The notes under the pieces are model-generated. The model was not told the origin of the DNA. It ran no database searches and worked only from the letters and a program-made list of their open reading frames with translations. Of a DNA stretch of 64,000 nucleotides, positions 54,867 through 64,000 are shown in pieces. Position numbers and translations under genes: made by a program. Origin of the DNA: Cyanophora paradoxa (taxonomy: Eukaryota; Glaucocystophyceae; Cyanophorales; Cyanophoraceae); the NCBI GenBank assembly GCA_004431415.1, contig QPMI01000058.1, positions 248,001 through 312,000 on the forward strand. The letters run 5' to 3'. Position 1 is the first letter of the stretch, and each line of letters begins with the position of its first letter.

Positions 54867-57057
54867 CGGGGCGCAGCGCTCGCGACAGCGCTCAGCAGCC
54901 CACAGCGAAATGCCCGTCCCAAAACTTAGGGCTAAGCAGCTCGACTAGCGCCGCTGCTCAGGCAAACACCGTGCCTTCACTGCATTATCACGGCGTCGGA
55001 TCGGGAATCCCCCGACGGCGGTGGAGCTAGAATCTCCAGGGCGAGGCTAGACGCCGCCCACAAGGTGCCCTTCCACGCCATTGCGCGACGGGAGGTACCC
55101 TGCCCGACCCGCGGGTGCACATCTATTAAAAGGGGACGTGGCCCTCTCAGGCGGTCCGCCACCAAGCGTCCCTGGTGCGGAGCCCTGCTGGGGGTATTTT
55201 TTGCTTCCCCGTCGTCGTACCCGGGGCAGGAACCCGGCGTCACGACCGCCTGCGTGTACCCCTGCCGACGCAAGGCGCGCCCTGGTACCACACCAGGTCT
55301 TACACGGAGGGGGAATTTGTCATCCCCTGTCGCTGTACCCGGGGCAGAACCCGGCGTCACAGCCGCCCACCGACCCTTCTGCAGACGCAAGGCGCGTCCT
55401 AGGGCTCGGCTAGGTCTTTGCAAGGGTCTTCCGCCCTGTCACCGTGCCGAGCTGTGCTCAAGGACAACGGCCGCCCGCAGCGCACCACTTCTGCTCGGGA
55501 CTTTCGCGATATTTCGCGGGCGCTTGGCCCTTCTCAGCCCAACCCTTCACGGGTGGCCTCTTGTGCTCGCTCTGCTCGGAGGCAGGCATCGCCGCTTCTT
55601 GTCCTCGCCCTCGTGTGGGGCCGGGACGCGGCTTGGAGCCGGCTTTCTCAAGCCGCTCCTGGCCAGGACCACCCGCCGTCACGACCGCGCCCTGGGCCGG
55701 GCCGGCCACATGCGAGACGAGACTCACGATCGTGGGGTCCTTCTGGCGCCGCCTCAACAGGCTGGCCGCCGGGTCTCAAAGCTCTTAGCTTGTGAGCAGG
55801 GCTCGCAGCCCGTCGCACCACTCGGCCTGCAGCCACAGTGTGCCGCCTGGATGCCAACTCGTCGGGCAGTTCACCAGGTCTTTGGGCGGGGCACTGGGCC
55901 CCTCGCCCCGCTAACGTTCAGTCCGGATCCGATGATCCCGGAACAGACCCGCGCGGCCTGGGCGCCAACTTGGCGGGCGTCACCAGGACTTGAGTTCAAA
56001 GAACTGCAAAGCTCATGGCAGAGCCTGCTATTGCCTGGCCGCCTCGGGGCGCGCCAGGACTTTATTTCAGGGCTCGAGCTCTCGAGGGCACCTTGTGCTC
56101 AAGCTCGGAGGCTCACGATTTTTGCAGGGGCTCACGGGCCGCCTGTCAAGCTCACGGCATGCCATCAGGCGCTCGCCGGCTGGCATCGTGCCTCAGGCAT
56201 ATATGCATCAAGCTTCTCTTGAGGGTGCATCCCGAGCTCAAGGCTCCGTGGATCACGTCTCATCTCGCAACGGCAGCAAGGCCGCTTGCTCGCTCAAGTG
56301 TGGGGTTCGAGCTCAAAGCCTCCCGCGAGGGCCAGCTGCAGCTGCAGCTTGGCGGCTCGGCTCATGATCAGGCTCAAGCCTTTGAAGCTCTGACCGCAAG
56401 GCCTGAGGCCACTTTTAATTTCTGGATTTCGCAAGGCCCATGGCCGCACTCAGCAACTGCAGTGCGCCGCGCGAAATCGCAGGCTTTCGACGAGAGAGTC
56501 TCGGAGGGACTCCTCCTCTCGGAAAGACTGGTACCCGCTTGGGTTTGAGATCAGATCTCGGCCACCGGCCACGGATCTAAATTGAGGGAAGCAGGAGGGC
56601 TCGCAATTGCGGCACCGGCCGTGGCGCCTCTTCGCAGGCTTCAGCGAAAGAGGTACTCCTCCTCTCGGAAAGAGGGGCACCCGTGGCCGCTCAGGGTGCT
56701 CGAAAGCACGCGATTGGGGCTCTTCTTTCGCGAGTGCTATTCGATCTTGGCCAGCGGCCACAGATTCAAGCAAGCCTCGGGGCGGGAGGGCGAGCGGCAG
56801 CGCTTGCACTGCTCGTGCAGCATGCCCGTGCTCACTCCTCCTCTCGGAAGACGTCGTCCCCGACGTCTGAAATTATGTACAAATGTACAAATATACACCC
56901 TGCTCAGAGGCAGGTATATGGGCCGCTTATTACAGCGACACATGGGGCTCTCGCAGGGGAGGCCCAGGCTCCGCGAAAAATCGGATCGCGGTTACGAGCA
57001 GGGCTTTTCTGGCGGCTGCCCAAGCCAGCCAGACCCTAGTGCAGCTGGTGCACTTGC
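54867..57057. other. Noncoding 3' part of the LTR element
   Basis: About 2.2 kb where pol would be expected. Long frames on the plus strand (for example 55,065-56,222) are GC-driven and repetitive, with no reverse transcriptase motif. Two imperfect tandem units of about 118 bases (55,195-55,425) contain GTACCCGGGGCAG and CCCGGCGTCAC. The word CTCCTCCTCTCGGA, the complement of the purine tract, recurs at 56,510, 56,656 and 56,836. Confidence 0.6.
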
Positions 57058-58629
57058 TCACTCACGCTCCGCCGCAGGGCGCGCGGGTGGAGCCGCTGAG
57101 CTAGAGGGCGCGGGAAGCGCAGAGCTCGAGCGAGCAGCCCGTGTGGGGGGGTCGGGGCAGGCACTGTGGTGGTGCCCTGCCTCGCCGCAGCGACCGCAGA
57201 CTTCGTCTGGGTCCTGGTTTCCCTCGTCGGACCAGTACTCGTGCTTGTTGGCAGCATCCTCTTGGGATCGCTTTTGCCGATAGTACTGGCCGCGGCGGAC
57301 CCAGGGGCGTACTGGGGCGAACGGGGTGCGCTTGGGGCACACATTTGCCCAATGACGTCGCGCCTCAACGGGGACGCTGGGGTCATCCGAGCACCCGTAG
57401 CAGTCTGAGGGGGGGTACTCCGGGTACCCGAGCTCGGACATGCGCCGCAGCACCTCCGCAACAGCGGCAGGCGAGCGGGACTGCACGGCCCAAGAGGACC
57501 CACGTGCAGAAATCGAGGGCTGGGCCGTGGAATTTGCATCCCGAGGCTCAGCAGGGCCAAGGGAGCTCGAGGCTCGTGCAGCGGCAGGGGTGCCGGCGGA
57601 CGAGGACTCATCCTCGGCAAACTGTGCCTGCAGGATACGGGTCCGTTTTGCCTCGGGCAGCTCGCGATCGGCAGCTGCCAGCGCAGGCGGGAACACGGCG
57701 CGGCAGCCGTGGCGCTTGCACTGCTCGACGAAAATATTGTCAAGCTCAAGCGGCGAGATAGCGCCGTTATTGGCGAGGAGGCGCTGCCGCAGCGCCGTGA
57801 GGAACTCGCGCAGCGTGCGCTCGTTCGCCTGGGCGAACCCGGCCATCCGAACATCAAGGTTCTGATATTCAGGGTCCTCGCTCGTCGAGCGGGCCTCGAG
57901 CGCGGTGCGCAGGCAGTCCGCGTAGTACGCAGCAAACTGCTGGCCCGGCGGCAGCGTGTGCCGTACGAGGGGCAAGAACCAGTCGTGCCACGAGCGGGGG
58001 TCCTCACCCGTGTACGGCTCAGTGAGAGCCCGGCGGGCCGCGTGCGGGCGGGTCTCATGAATCCACGCAGTGATCGTGTCAAGCAGCCCGGGGGCACGCA
58101 AGTACGAGTCGCGCACGGCCACGATTGAGGCCTGATCACGCACGCAGCTCTGCTGCAGCGCGAGGATAGCAGCATCATCCTCGGCGGACCGCAGGTCTGC
58201 CGGGACAGCTTCGAGACGAGCGAGCCTGGTGCGGTCATGCTCGAGGGCAGTGACAGAGGCCTCATAGAGGTCGCGCTTGCGCTCAATCTCAGCGCGGAGA
58301 GCTCCGGGGCGGATCCGCCCAACAATCACTCCGGCTAGCGCCTCTGACTTTGAGTACTCCTGGCTACCGGCAGAATCCGGGCCAAACAAGTACTTAGTCG
58401 GCAGGGACGACTGGAAGTTCCGCACGTCCTTCCGGAACCGGTCGCCATCGGCGAGGCGAGGATTTGCAGGCAGGAATGCGATCCGCACGGGATCATCATC
58501 CGCCGCAGCGGAGCCAGCAGCGAGTTGCTGCACATGCACAGCAGCATAGCCCTGGGCGGGCTCGATGTGCGCGAGGGCAGACAGCCGGCTACGGACTTCA
58601 GAACTGATCAGTTCAGAAGTGTTCGACAT
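57058..58629 (-). CDS. Gag-like nucleocapsid polyprotein with zinc knuckle
   Basis: 523 residues from the ATG at 58,629 (MSNTSELISSEVRSRLSALA); the frame is open further upstream but this ATG is the best start. The central region is helical (DPEYQNLDVRMAGFAQANER, LREFLTALRQRLL, LDNIFVEQCKRHGC), like retrotransposon capsid domains. Near residue 475 a zinc knuckle reads CGRCGEAGHHHSAC, the CX2CX4HX4C arrangement that binds RNA. The C-terminus is Ala/Ser/Pro-rich. It is the only protein-coding gene of the element, so particles would need enzymes from an autonomous relative. High GC codon use differs strongly from the flanking viral genes. Confidence 0.75.
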   Translation of the reverse strand: MSNTSELISSEVRSRLSALAHIEPAQGYAAVHVQQLAAGSAAADDDPVRIAFLPANPRLADGDRFRKDVRNFQSSLPTKYLFGPDSAGSQEYSKSEALAGVIVGRIRPGALRAEIERKRDLYEASVTALEHDRTRLARLEAVPADLRSAEDDAAILALQQSCVRDQASIVAVRDSYLRAPGLLDTITAWIHETRPHAARRALTEPYTGEDPRSWHDWFLPLVRHTLPPGQQFAAYYADCLRTALEARSTSEDPEYQNLDVRMAGFAQANERTLREFLTALRQRLLANNGAISPLELDNIFVEQCKRHGCRAVFPPALAAADRELPEAKRTRILQAQFAEDESSSAGTPAAARASSSLGPAEPRDANSTAQPSISARGSSWAVQSRSPAAVAEVLRRMSELGYPEYPPSDCYGCSDDPSVPVEARRHWANVCPKRTPFAPVRPWVRRGQYYRQKRSQEDAANKHEYWSDEGNQDPDEVCGRCGEAGHHHSACPDPPTRAARSSSALPAPSSSAAPPARPAAERE

Positions 58630-59107
58630 ATTGCTCTCTTTGCAGCGTATAGCCACGAGAACAGAATGCCAGGGCGCAAGATTTGATCTGCAGCGCACTG
58701 CAGATCCGGGACACGGTCTTCTCGTGGCGTGCGAGAACCGACTCAGGGACACTCAGAGAACTGCCGCTGGCAGACTCCGGGGCACAGTTTGCGACGCGAA
58801 GCGTGCAACCGGCGAAGGGACACAGACAATGATTGAGACTCTCGCGAGAGCTCGTGCGTGCGCTTCGGTCTGGGGATGCACCGAAGCCCGCGAGGGACAC
58901 TAGAGTCACTTCCGAAGCACAATCAGCCCGCCCAGAGGCGACGCGGCCGAAGTGTGCAGCGTAGCACGCCACAAGTGGCGGTCGCCCGGAAAGCTCGTCC
59001 CGGATCTCTCTAAGCTTATGCGAGGCGGCGCGGCGAGGCGCGCGGCGCGGGCAGAGCCTGGAAGTCCAGCGACCCTTGAAGGTTCGATTCCGGCAGAATG
59101 GCGCCTC

Positions 59108-59755
59108 CGTTGCTGTTGCAGCGTGTGCCTTTGCAGCTAACGTGCTGCACAATCGCGATGAGGGCAGGGCCCCCTCGGCTTCCGTCCCCTTCCGCTCGCC
59201 TCGTGCGGGTTGCCTGGGCCGCCGGCCCGAAGTTGGACCTCGCCCCCTGGGCACTACACGCTGGAGTCGTGCCGGCACTTGCCGGGCATCAGTCTTTTCT
59301 ATTCCCGGCAGTCGACGCCGGGCATGGACATGTACATAGCCGGACTTGGTGTCTTTTCTATTCCCGGCAGTTGCCGGCCACGGACGGACGTTGAGCCTTT
59401 TTCGATTCCCGGCAGTAGCCGGTTGATATGTATTTATTTAGACCCGCGCGGACGCGGGATCCGAGAGGAGGAGTTGTCGCATCCGACATTATAGCGGATG
59501 CTCATTTATATGTGAGCCGCTAGGGCTCTAGATCACGTCAGCCTTCGAGCTGCTGGACCGACGGCGCCTAGGCTAGTTAGAGCGCCGCGGTCACTTGTAT
59601 TCGTGTCGGGGTACGCCGTATCTGGACGGGTACACCCAGTGAGTTGGATCTTAGCGACGACAGCAGTGACACTCGCCATTCCCCGCCCTGCCGAGCTTGC
59701 ACTCCGCACGGGCTTCCCGCGCGCACGATTAGACACACTAATCTCGCACGCGACA
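59108..59755. repeat. Right arm of inverted repeat: internal 3' end plus inverted LTR
   Basis: Plus-strand order is internal DNA, purine tract GAGAGGAGGAGT, then an LTR (59,475-59,755) opposite in orientation to the outer LTRs, then the leader repeats. This order, 3' end-LTR-leader, is that of a one-LTR junction. Confidence 0.85.
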
Positions 59756-61004
59756 GGCGCCACTGCCGGGAATTTGATCGAGCTTGAGCTCTCTTTTACA
59801 ACGCGCCCCCGGCCTCTTCCCCCTCCGTTCCGAAATCCCGTCCGCGGGATCCGAACCGGGGATCTTGGCTCGTAGAGCAACAGCTCTACCAACTGAGCCA
59901 AGAGGGCCGTTCCGATGTGAGACTCGCGTCTCGGCGCCTGGTGCGCCACTGCCGGGAATTTGATCGAGCTTGAGCTCTCTTTTACAACGCGCCCCCGGCC
60001 TCTTCCCCCTCCGTTCCGAAATCCCGTCCGCGGGATCCGAACCGGGGATCTTGGCTCGTAGAGCAACAGCTCTACCAACTGAGCCAAGAGGGCCGTTCCG
60101 ATGTGAGACTCGCGTCTCGGCGCCTGGTGCGCCACTGCCGGAATTTGATCGAGCTTGAGCTCTCTTTTACAACGCGCCCCGGCCTCTTCCCCCTCCGTTC
60201 CGAAATCCCGTCCGCGGGATCCGAACCGGGATCTTGGCTCGTAGAGCAACAGCTCTACCAACTGAGCAAGAGGGCCGTTCCGATGTGAGACTCGCGTCTC
60301 GGCGCCTGGTGCGCCACTGCCGGGAATTTGATCGAGCTTGAGCTCTCTTTTACAACGCGCCCCCGGCCTCTTCCCCTCCGTTCCGAAATCCGTCCGCGGA
60401 TCCGAACCGGGGATCTTGGCTCGTAGAGCAACAGCTCTACCAACTGAGCCAAGAGGGCCGTTCCGATGTGAGACTCGCGTCTCGGCGCCTGGTGCGCCAC
60501 TGCCGGGAATTTGATCGAGCTTGAGCTCTCTTTTACAACGCGCCCCCGGCCTCTTCCCCTCCGTTCCGAAATCCCTTAGAGGCCGGGGCGCGTTGTAAAA
60601 GAGAGCTCAAGCTCGATCAAATTCCCGGCAGTGGCGCACCAGGCGCCGAGACGCGAGTCTCACATCGGAACGGCCCTCTTGGCTCAGTTGGTAGAGCTGT
60701 TGCTCTACGAGCCAAGATCCCCGGTTCGGATCCGCGGACGGGATTTCGGAACGGAGGGGAAGAGGCCGGGGGCGCGTTGTAAAAGAGAGCTCAAGCTCGA
60801 TCAAATTCCCGGCAGTGGCGCACCAGGCGCCGAGACGCGAGTCTCACATCGGAACGGCCCTCTTGGCTCAGTTGGTAGAGCTGTTGCTCTACGAGCCAAG
60901 ATCCCCGGTTCGGATCCGCGGACGGGATTTCGGAACGGAGGGGAAGAGGCCGGGGGCGCGTTGTAAAAGAGAGCTCAAGCTCGATCAATTCCCGCAGTGG
61001 CGCC
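59756..61004. repeat. Palindromic array of about 185-bp tRNA-like units
   Basis: Units face minus from 59,756 to about 60,577 (four and a half) and plus from there to 61,004 (a little over two). Each has an A-box-like TTGGCTCAGTTGGTAGAGC and a B-box-like GGTTCGGATCC, as in tRNA genes. The anticodon arm does not fold (GCTCTACGAGC makes a short hairpin) and the 58-position base is unusual, so a working tRNA is unlikely. Units differ mainly by single missing bases in C or G runs, which looks like long-read sequencing error. GGCGCCACTGCCGGGAATT next to the LTR may act as the primer-binding site. Confidence 0.75.
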
Positions 61005-61285
61005 TGTCGCGTGCGAGATTAGTGTGTCTAATCGTGCGCGCGGGAAGCCCGTGCGGAGTGCAAGCTCGGCAGGGCGGGGAATGGCGAGTGTCACTGCTGT
61101 CGTCGCTAAGATCCAACTCACTGGGTGTACCCGTCCAGATACGGCGTACCCCGACACGAATACAAGTGACCGCGGCGCTCTAACTAGCCTAGGCGCCGTC
61201 GGTCCAGCAGCTCGAAGGCTGACGTGATCTAGAGCCCTAGCGGCTCACATATAAATGAGCATCCGCTATAATGTCGGATGCGACA
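61005..61285 (-). repeat. LTR (281 bp), right, 5' LTR of the element
   Basis: Plus strand begins TGTCGCGTGCGAG and ends GGATGCGACA, same length as the other two copies. Confidence 0.9.
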
Positions 61286-61290
61286 AGTTG
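61286..61290. repeat. Target site duplication AGTTG, right
   Basis: Matches the five bases left of the element at 54,214-54,218. Confidence 0.85.
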
Positions 61291-61723
61291 TCTGTTAGAT
61301 TTCAATGACGACGTCGACCAATCAGATTTCGATGACGATTTCGAAGAGTGATGATTGTTGTATTCGATACGCAACATCAGTGATTGTTGTATTCGATACT
61401 AAACTCGTACTCTGGTTTGACTTTCGATGATTTCGATGATGTCCATGATTGTTGATGCAGATAGAATTATGAATCAGTGTTGAGGTCGATGGAACTCTGC
61501 GAATGAGTGTTGATGTCGATAGGTTGCAGAAGACTCATTGATGATGCAGATGAAATTTCCTGATTGCCTTTGACGCGAACGGAATTTCCGGTAAAAAAGT
61601 GTATATATATGTGCATATATACACGAACTACCGGAAGTACGGAAATAATCGTAACTCTTCACCAGATCATCGCCTCTAAAATCTGAAAAAAGCGCCGGAA
61701 CGCTCGTGAAAAGCGCTCTCCAT
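61291..61723. other. Degraded viral DNA right of the retroelement
   Basis: Contains two copies of TGATTGTTGTATTCGATAC (near 61,350 and 61,380). At 61,559-61,690, in inverted orientation, there is a homologue of 54,021-54,147: minus-strand frame VPALFSDFRGDDLVKSY and the palindrome GTATATATATGTGCATATATAC. Confidence 0.65.
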
Positions 61724-62456
61724 CTACACCGTTATCGTTGTCGGCTCGTTACTTATTCGTATTGATACTCTCTTTTTTATCGCTCGTCGCTTCACAAACT
61801 TGCGAAAAGCCTTCATATCATCATCTGTTAAAATCGCCCGATCTGTATAGGTCTTTATATCATAACCTTGCAGTCCAGTTATGACTGTTTGGTAATTGTA
61901 ACCCAAAGTCTATGTAGTTCTTTATAAGTCTTCTTGTCCAATCCACCGTTATATTCATCGAATGCACAGTTAAACTCTTTTTCGTTCCCAAGAATATTGA
62001 AAAATACCACGAATTCCACGTTACGACGAATTGTAGTAGAAATAGAGCATATACGTTGGACATTGAAAATAACAGTTATACCATAATGTCTTCCACTTGT
62101 TACCAGTTTAGATAACACAGCTGAGTTATGCATATCCAAATTAGATCCAATCATGTCATCTAAAATAATTACCAAACTATTACGCTTCTCATTGTTCTCG
62201 ATTCGTTTCTTTTGCATACTAATGAGTTTCACTACTACATTATCATCCATTCCTCGTAGATGTTATCGGATGCGTAATATCTCTGAATTGACCAGTGAAC
62301 GCAGTGGAACTAAATATAACAATCTGATCGATCTTATCCCGCAGTTCATAAAGTAGATATTTACAATACGTTGTCTTCAGATTAGAGCCCAGCAAGAAGG
62401 AGTTTAGCTGTTTTTACCGGGTCGAATTCGGTAATATCGTTTAAATCTATATCCAT
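61724..62456 (-). pseudogene. Packaging ATPase, broken copy of second viral part
   Basis: Minus-strand pieces in changing frames. The N-terminal piece from ATG 62,456 (MDIDLNDITEFDPVKTAKLL) ends at a stop in the Walker A area. A second frame continues with GSNLKTTYCKYLLYELRDK, where the usual GKT is degraded. A third (from about 62,250) holds Walker B LVIILDDMIGSN and ITVIFNVQRI. The last piece ends RISNEPTTITV at 61,724. At least two frameshifts are needed to join them. It is homologous in motif order to the intact ATPase at 44,258-45,040 but clearly divergent, so it derives from a different virus lineage or an old copy. Confidence 0.7.
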
Positions 62457-62592
62457 TTACTGTGTGTCCGTTACAGTAATAAGATAAAAAACAAAATCAC
62501 ACGCTAACCTATACGCAATTCGCAGGCTTCCTACTTTAAAGAACGAAAAGAACTTTACTTCCTTCGGTCGTTGCGCGCGGGCGAAACCGCGC

Positions 62593-63818
62593 TTAGAAGT
62601 TAGAAACTTTCAGTGTGGAAATGTTATAGCCATTGAGAACCATGACATTGTGACGGAGCGCGTAAATATCTACCTGAACCGGCGCCGCATCAGTGCAACC
62701 GGAAACAGTCAGATCCATGTACGAACTTGAAGAGTTGAAGAAATCTTGGTATCCCATGACGGAGTTGTGGAGGGAATCCTTGCCGCTCTTGCTGAGAACA
62801 ATTCCGTAAACATTACCAGCCTCAAATCCATAAGAGACATTACCAACTGTAACACCCTTATAATGAGTAGGAATGTGATTAATAGCGGAGAGGAAACCGC
62901 TAATTGGTTTGTTGGAAATATCGAGCGAACGGTTGTTGTGGAAGATTTGGAACTGATCAATTTTAACATCCGAAACGTGACCACAAAAGTCAGAGTGAGT
63001 GTAAGTATTGAGTTTGTTTACCTCACGTACCGTCATCAGAACACTGTGAACCAGACCAGAAACATTAGCAAGCGTCACCTCGACGGTTTCCCAGCATCGG
63101 CAGTTTTCAGCGCACGAGTCTTCTTGTGGATCACCTCAGTAATAGGGATACGAATACCGCCTTGCTCATTTGCCGTCTTTAACAGAGTCTCAGCCTCCGC
63201 AGAAGCAATATTAACGAATTGACAGATGAGGGAACAGTCTGCAATGATTGCCGATCCACCAGCAGGGACTTCGACTATTCCAACATCGCGGAAATCAACC
63301 TCAATCGTGGGCATATCCGCCAGAACGCAAAGAGGGAAATAGGCATCATCCCAGAATTGTGCGGGAATTCTTACAATGTACTCCATTGATTCATTGGTGC
63401 TGTCACGATCGATTTCCTTGAAGAAACCAAGAGAAGCATGCAGACTACCCATGGTAGAATGATCAGTATCAATAAGGGCATTCACAGTAATCCAATCACC
63501 GGGGATGATGTACTTAAACCCACCATGTACGAAGCGGATCTCATTGATGAATGAAGCGCCGCCATTGGGAAGAGTGCAAGCAACACCACCACCAGTGGTC
63601 ACTTTGAAATAAAGCGAAACGCCACTGAGGAGTTGCTTGCGTGGGAGATCGAAGTAAGCGGTCGTCTTAAACCCAAAGGTATTACCGCGTGGACGGACTT
63701 GTTCGAGGAATGGTTTGTATTTGGGGTTGGTTCCGATTTGGAGACCGGGTGATAGGTAAATTTGATCCGATCCGGGAGTTACAAGGAGTTCCTTTAAAGT
63801 TGTCCCAGCAAGCGACAT
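62593..63818 (-). pseudogene. Major capsid protein, second copy, split by a frameshift
   Basis: Upstream frame 63,818-63,075 starts MSLAGTTLKELLVTPGSDQI and encodes 247 residues. The downstream frame 63,078-62,593 encodes about 161 residues and begins LANVSGLVHSVLMTVRE, matching the LSQISGLVYALLVSVRD region of the intact capsid gene. Together they cover a capsid protein of about 408 residues. A single-base frameshift near 63,076 separates them; it may be a true mutation or a sequencing error. Shared features include NTFGFKTTAYFDLPRK near the start and YMDLTVSGC near the end. Sequence divergence from the first capsid gene is large. Confidence 0.75.
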
Positions 63819-63870
63819 GTCTTATGTTTAAAATACGAAAAGAAAATTTTAAATTACAATATTAAACAGA
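63819..63870. promoter_or_regulatory. Bidirectional viral promoter of second part
   Basis: 52 AT-rich bases between divergent capsid-type genes, with TTTAAAATACG and TTTTAAATTACAATATTAAA. The compact divergent layout parallels 41,706-41,733. Confidence 0.45.
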
Positions 63871-64000
63871 ATGACGCGTCATTACCTTAATATTGATTCC
63901 AGAGACCGAGATGATGGAACCCCAACAAACTTAACTTATAAACTTCCCCATGCAATCCAAAAGGTTAAAGCGTGTCGTGTTACTAATTTCGAAATGTTCA
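63871..64000 (+). CDS. Minor capsid / penton-like protein (partial, runs off window)
   Basis: ATG at 63,871; 43 codons are visible and open to the edge. The start MTRHYLNIDSRDRDDGTPTN followed by LTYKLPHAIQKVKACRVTNF parallels the opening of the minor capsid protein at 40,794-41,705 (NVDSRDR and the RECRV segment). It is divergent from the second capsid gene. Confidence 0.7.
   Translation, partial: MTRHYLNIDSRDRDDGTPTNLTYKLPHAIQKVKACRVTNFEMF

Larger units (their letters stand above)
54219..61285 (-). mobile_element. Non-autonomous, gag-only LTR retrotransposon (7,067 bp)
   Basis: Two outer direct LTRs of 281 bp start TG and end CA and are flanked by the 5-bp duplication AGTTG, the signature of integrase-mediated insertion. 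Read on the minus strand: 5' LTR 61,285-61,005, a leader with tRNA-like repeats, a gag-like gene (58,629-57,058), noncoding DNA, a purine tract and the 3' LTR 54,499-54,219. I find no reverse transcriptase, RNase H, integrase or protease. An extra, inverted piece at 59,108-59,755 duplicates the element's own 3' end plus LTR. High GC matches the host, so this is a host-lineage element that landed in viral DNA. Confidence 0.8.
38994..64000. mobile_element. Endogenous Polinton-like virus block (two inverted parts, retroelement between)
   Basis: Base composition drops sharply at 38,994. Between there and the right edge are virion and replication genes of a double-jelly-roll-capsid DNA virus: minor capsid proteins, major capsid protein, packaging ATPase, primase-helicase and DNA polymerase B. 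The first part (38,994-54,218) and the second (61,291-64,000) are in opposite orientation and share an inverted homologous segment of about 130 bp. A 7.07-kb LTR element separates them. The right end is outside the window. No integrase, protease or tyrosine recombinase was found. Truncated polymerase, broken ATPase and frameshifted capsid gene argue for a degraded resident copy. Confidence 0.8.

Noticed and set aside
55065-56222. 385-residue plus-strand frame inside the LTR element
   Set aside because: GC-driven, repetitive, no recognisable motif, and opposite to gag; not a polymerase.
60661-60735. Functional tRNA gene
   Set aside because: A- and B-box words are present, but the anticodon arm does not pair and the T-loop is atypical; treated as tRNA-like repeat.
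54219-61285. DIRS/Ngaro tyrosine-recombinase retrotransposon
   Set aside because: Inverted repeats suggested it, but outer direct LTRs with TG...CA ends and a 5-bp target duplication fit an integrase-type LTR element.
38994-64000. Mavirus-like virophage (EMALE) in Cafeteria
   Set aside because: GC-rich host and integrated virus fit superficially, but the capsid genes look Polinton-like and the host has a plastid-type protein; no integrase of that type was seen.
1-64000. CRISPR array or bacterial operon features
   Set aside because: No spaced short identical repeats of that kind; introns and domain families show a eukaryotic genome.

Overview
The window joins two very different DNAs. Bases 1 to about 38,990 are GC-rich (roughly two thirds GC) nuclear DNA of a eukaryote with short, dense introns. 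Bases 38,994 to 64,000 are AT-rich and consist of endogenous DNA-virus sequence of the Polinton-like / Preplasmiviricota type, interrupted by a GC-rich LTR retrotransposon. The host is probably a photosynthetic protist with a complex plastid. One gene (9,286-12,494) encodes a HAT-repeat protein of the plastid RNA-maturation type with an AFVPG motif near its N-terminus, and several introns read best as GC-AG, a habit known from haptophytes. A haptophyte is my best inference, not a proof.

Host genes from left to right: the TPR part of an SGT1-like co-chaperone (minus, cut by the edge); a short-chain dehydrogenase (plus); an mTERF-family protein (minus); a 2-oxoglutarate/Fe(II) oxygenase with an MGNKSSS myristoylation-type start (minus); the HAT-repeat protein (plus); a Ser/Pro-rich disordered protein (minus); a bZIP transcription factor with a Gln/Pro-rich tail (plus); a very long minus-strand gene of about 12.7 kb that reads as WD40 propeller, then a long Glu/Arg coiled coil, then four calponin-homology domains of fimbrin/plastin; a DGAT1/SOAT-type MBOAT acyltransferase (plus); and a small coiled-coil membrane protein (plus). 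Introns carry a recurrent GTACCCCC motif on the coding strand, and several introns of the long gene contain duplicated pieces of the neighbouring exon.

The viral block starts at a perfect 28-bp inverted repeat (38,994-39,064) exactly where base composition changes. AT-rich iterons and two copies of a G-rich inverted-repeat module follow. Then come virion genes (two penton/minor-capsid-like proteins, major capsid protein, packaging ATPase), small proteins, a primase-helicase, and a protein-primed-type DNA polymerase B that is cut off inside the palm domain and partly duplicated in tandem. A second viral fragment lies in inverted orientation at 61,291-64,000, with a broken ATPase, a frameshifted capsid gene and the start of another minor capsid gene. 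I see no integrase or maturation protease in the visible part.

Between the two viral parts sits a 7,067-bp LTR element (54,219-61,285; 281-bp LTRs; TSD AGTTG) that encodes only a Gag-like protein. It contains an extra inverted LTR and a palindromic array of about 185-bp tRNA-like units. Truncation, frameshifts and the retroelement insertion indicate that the viral copy is a decaying resident and not an intact provirus.
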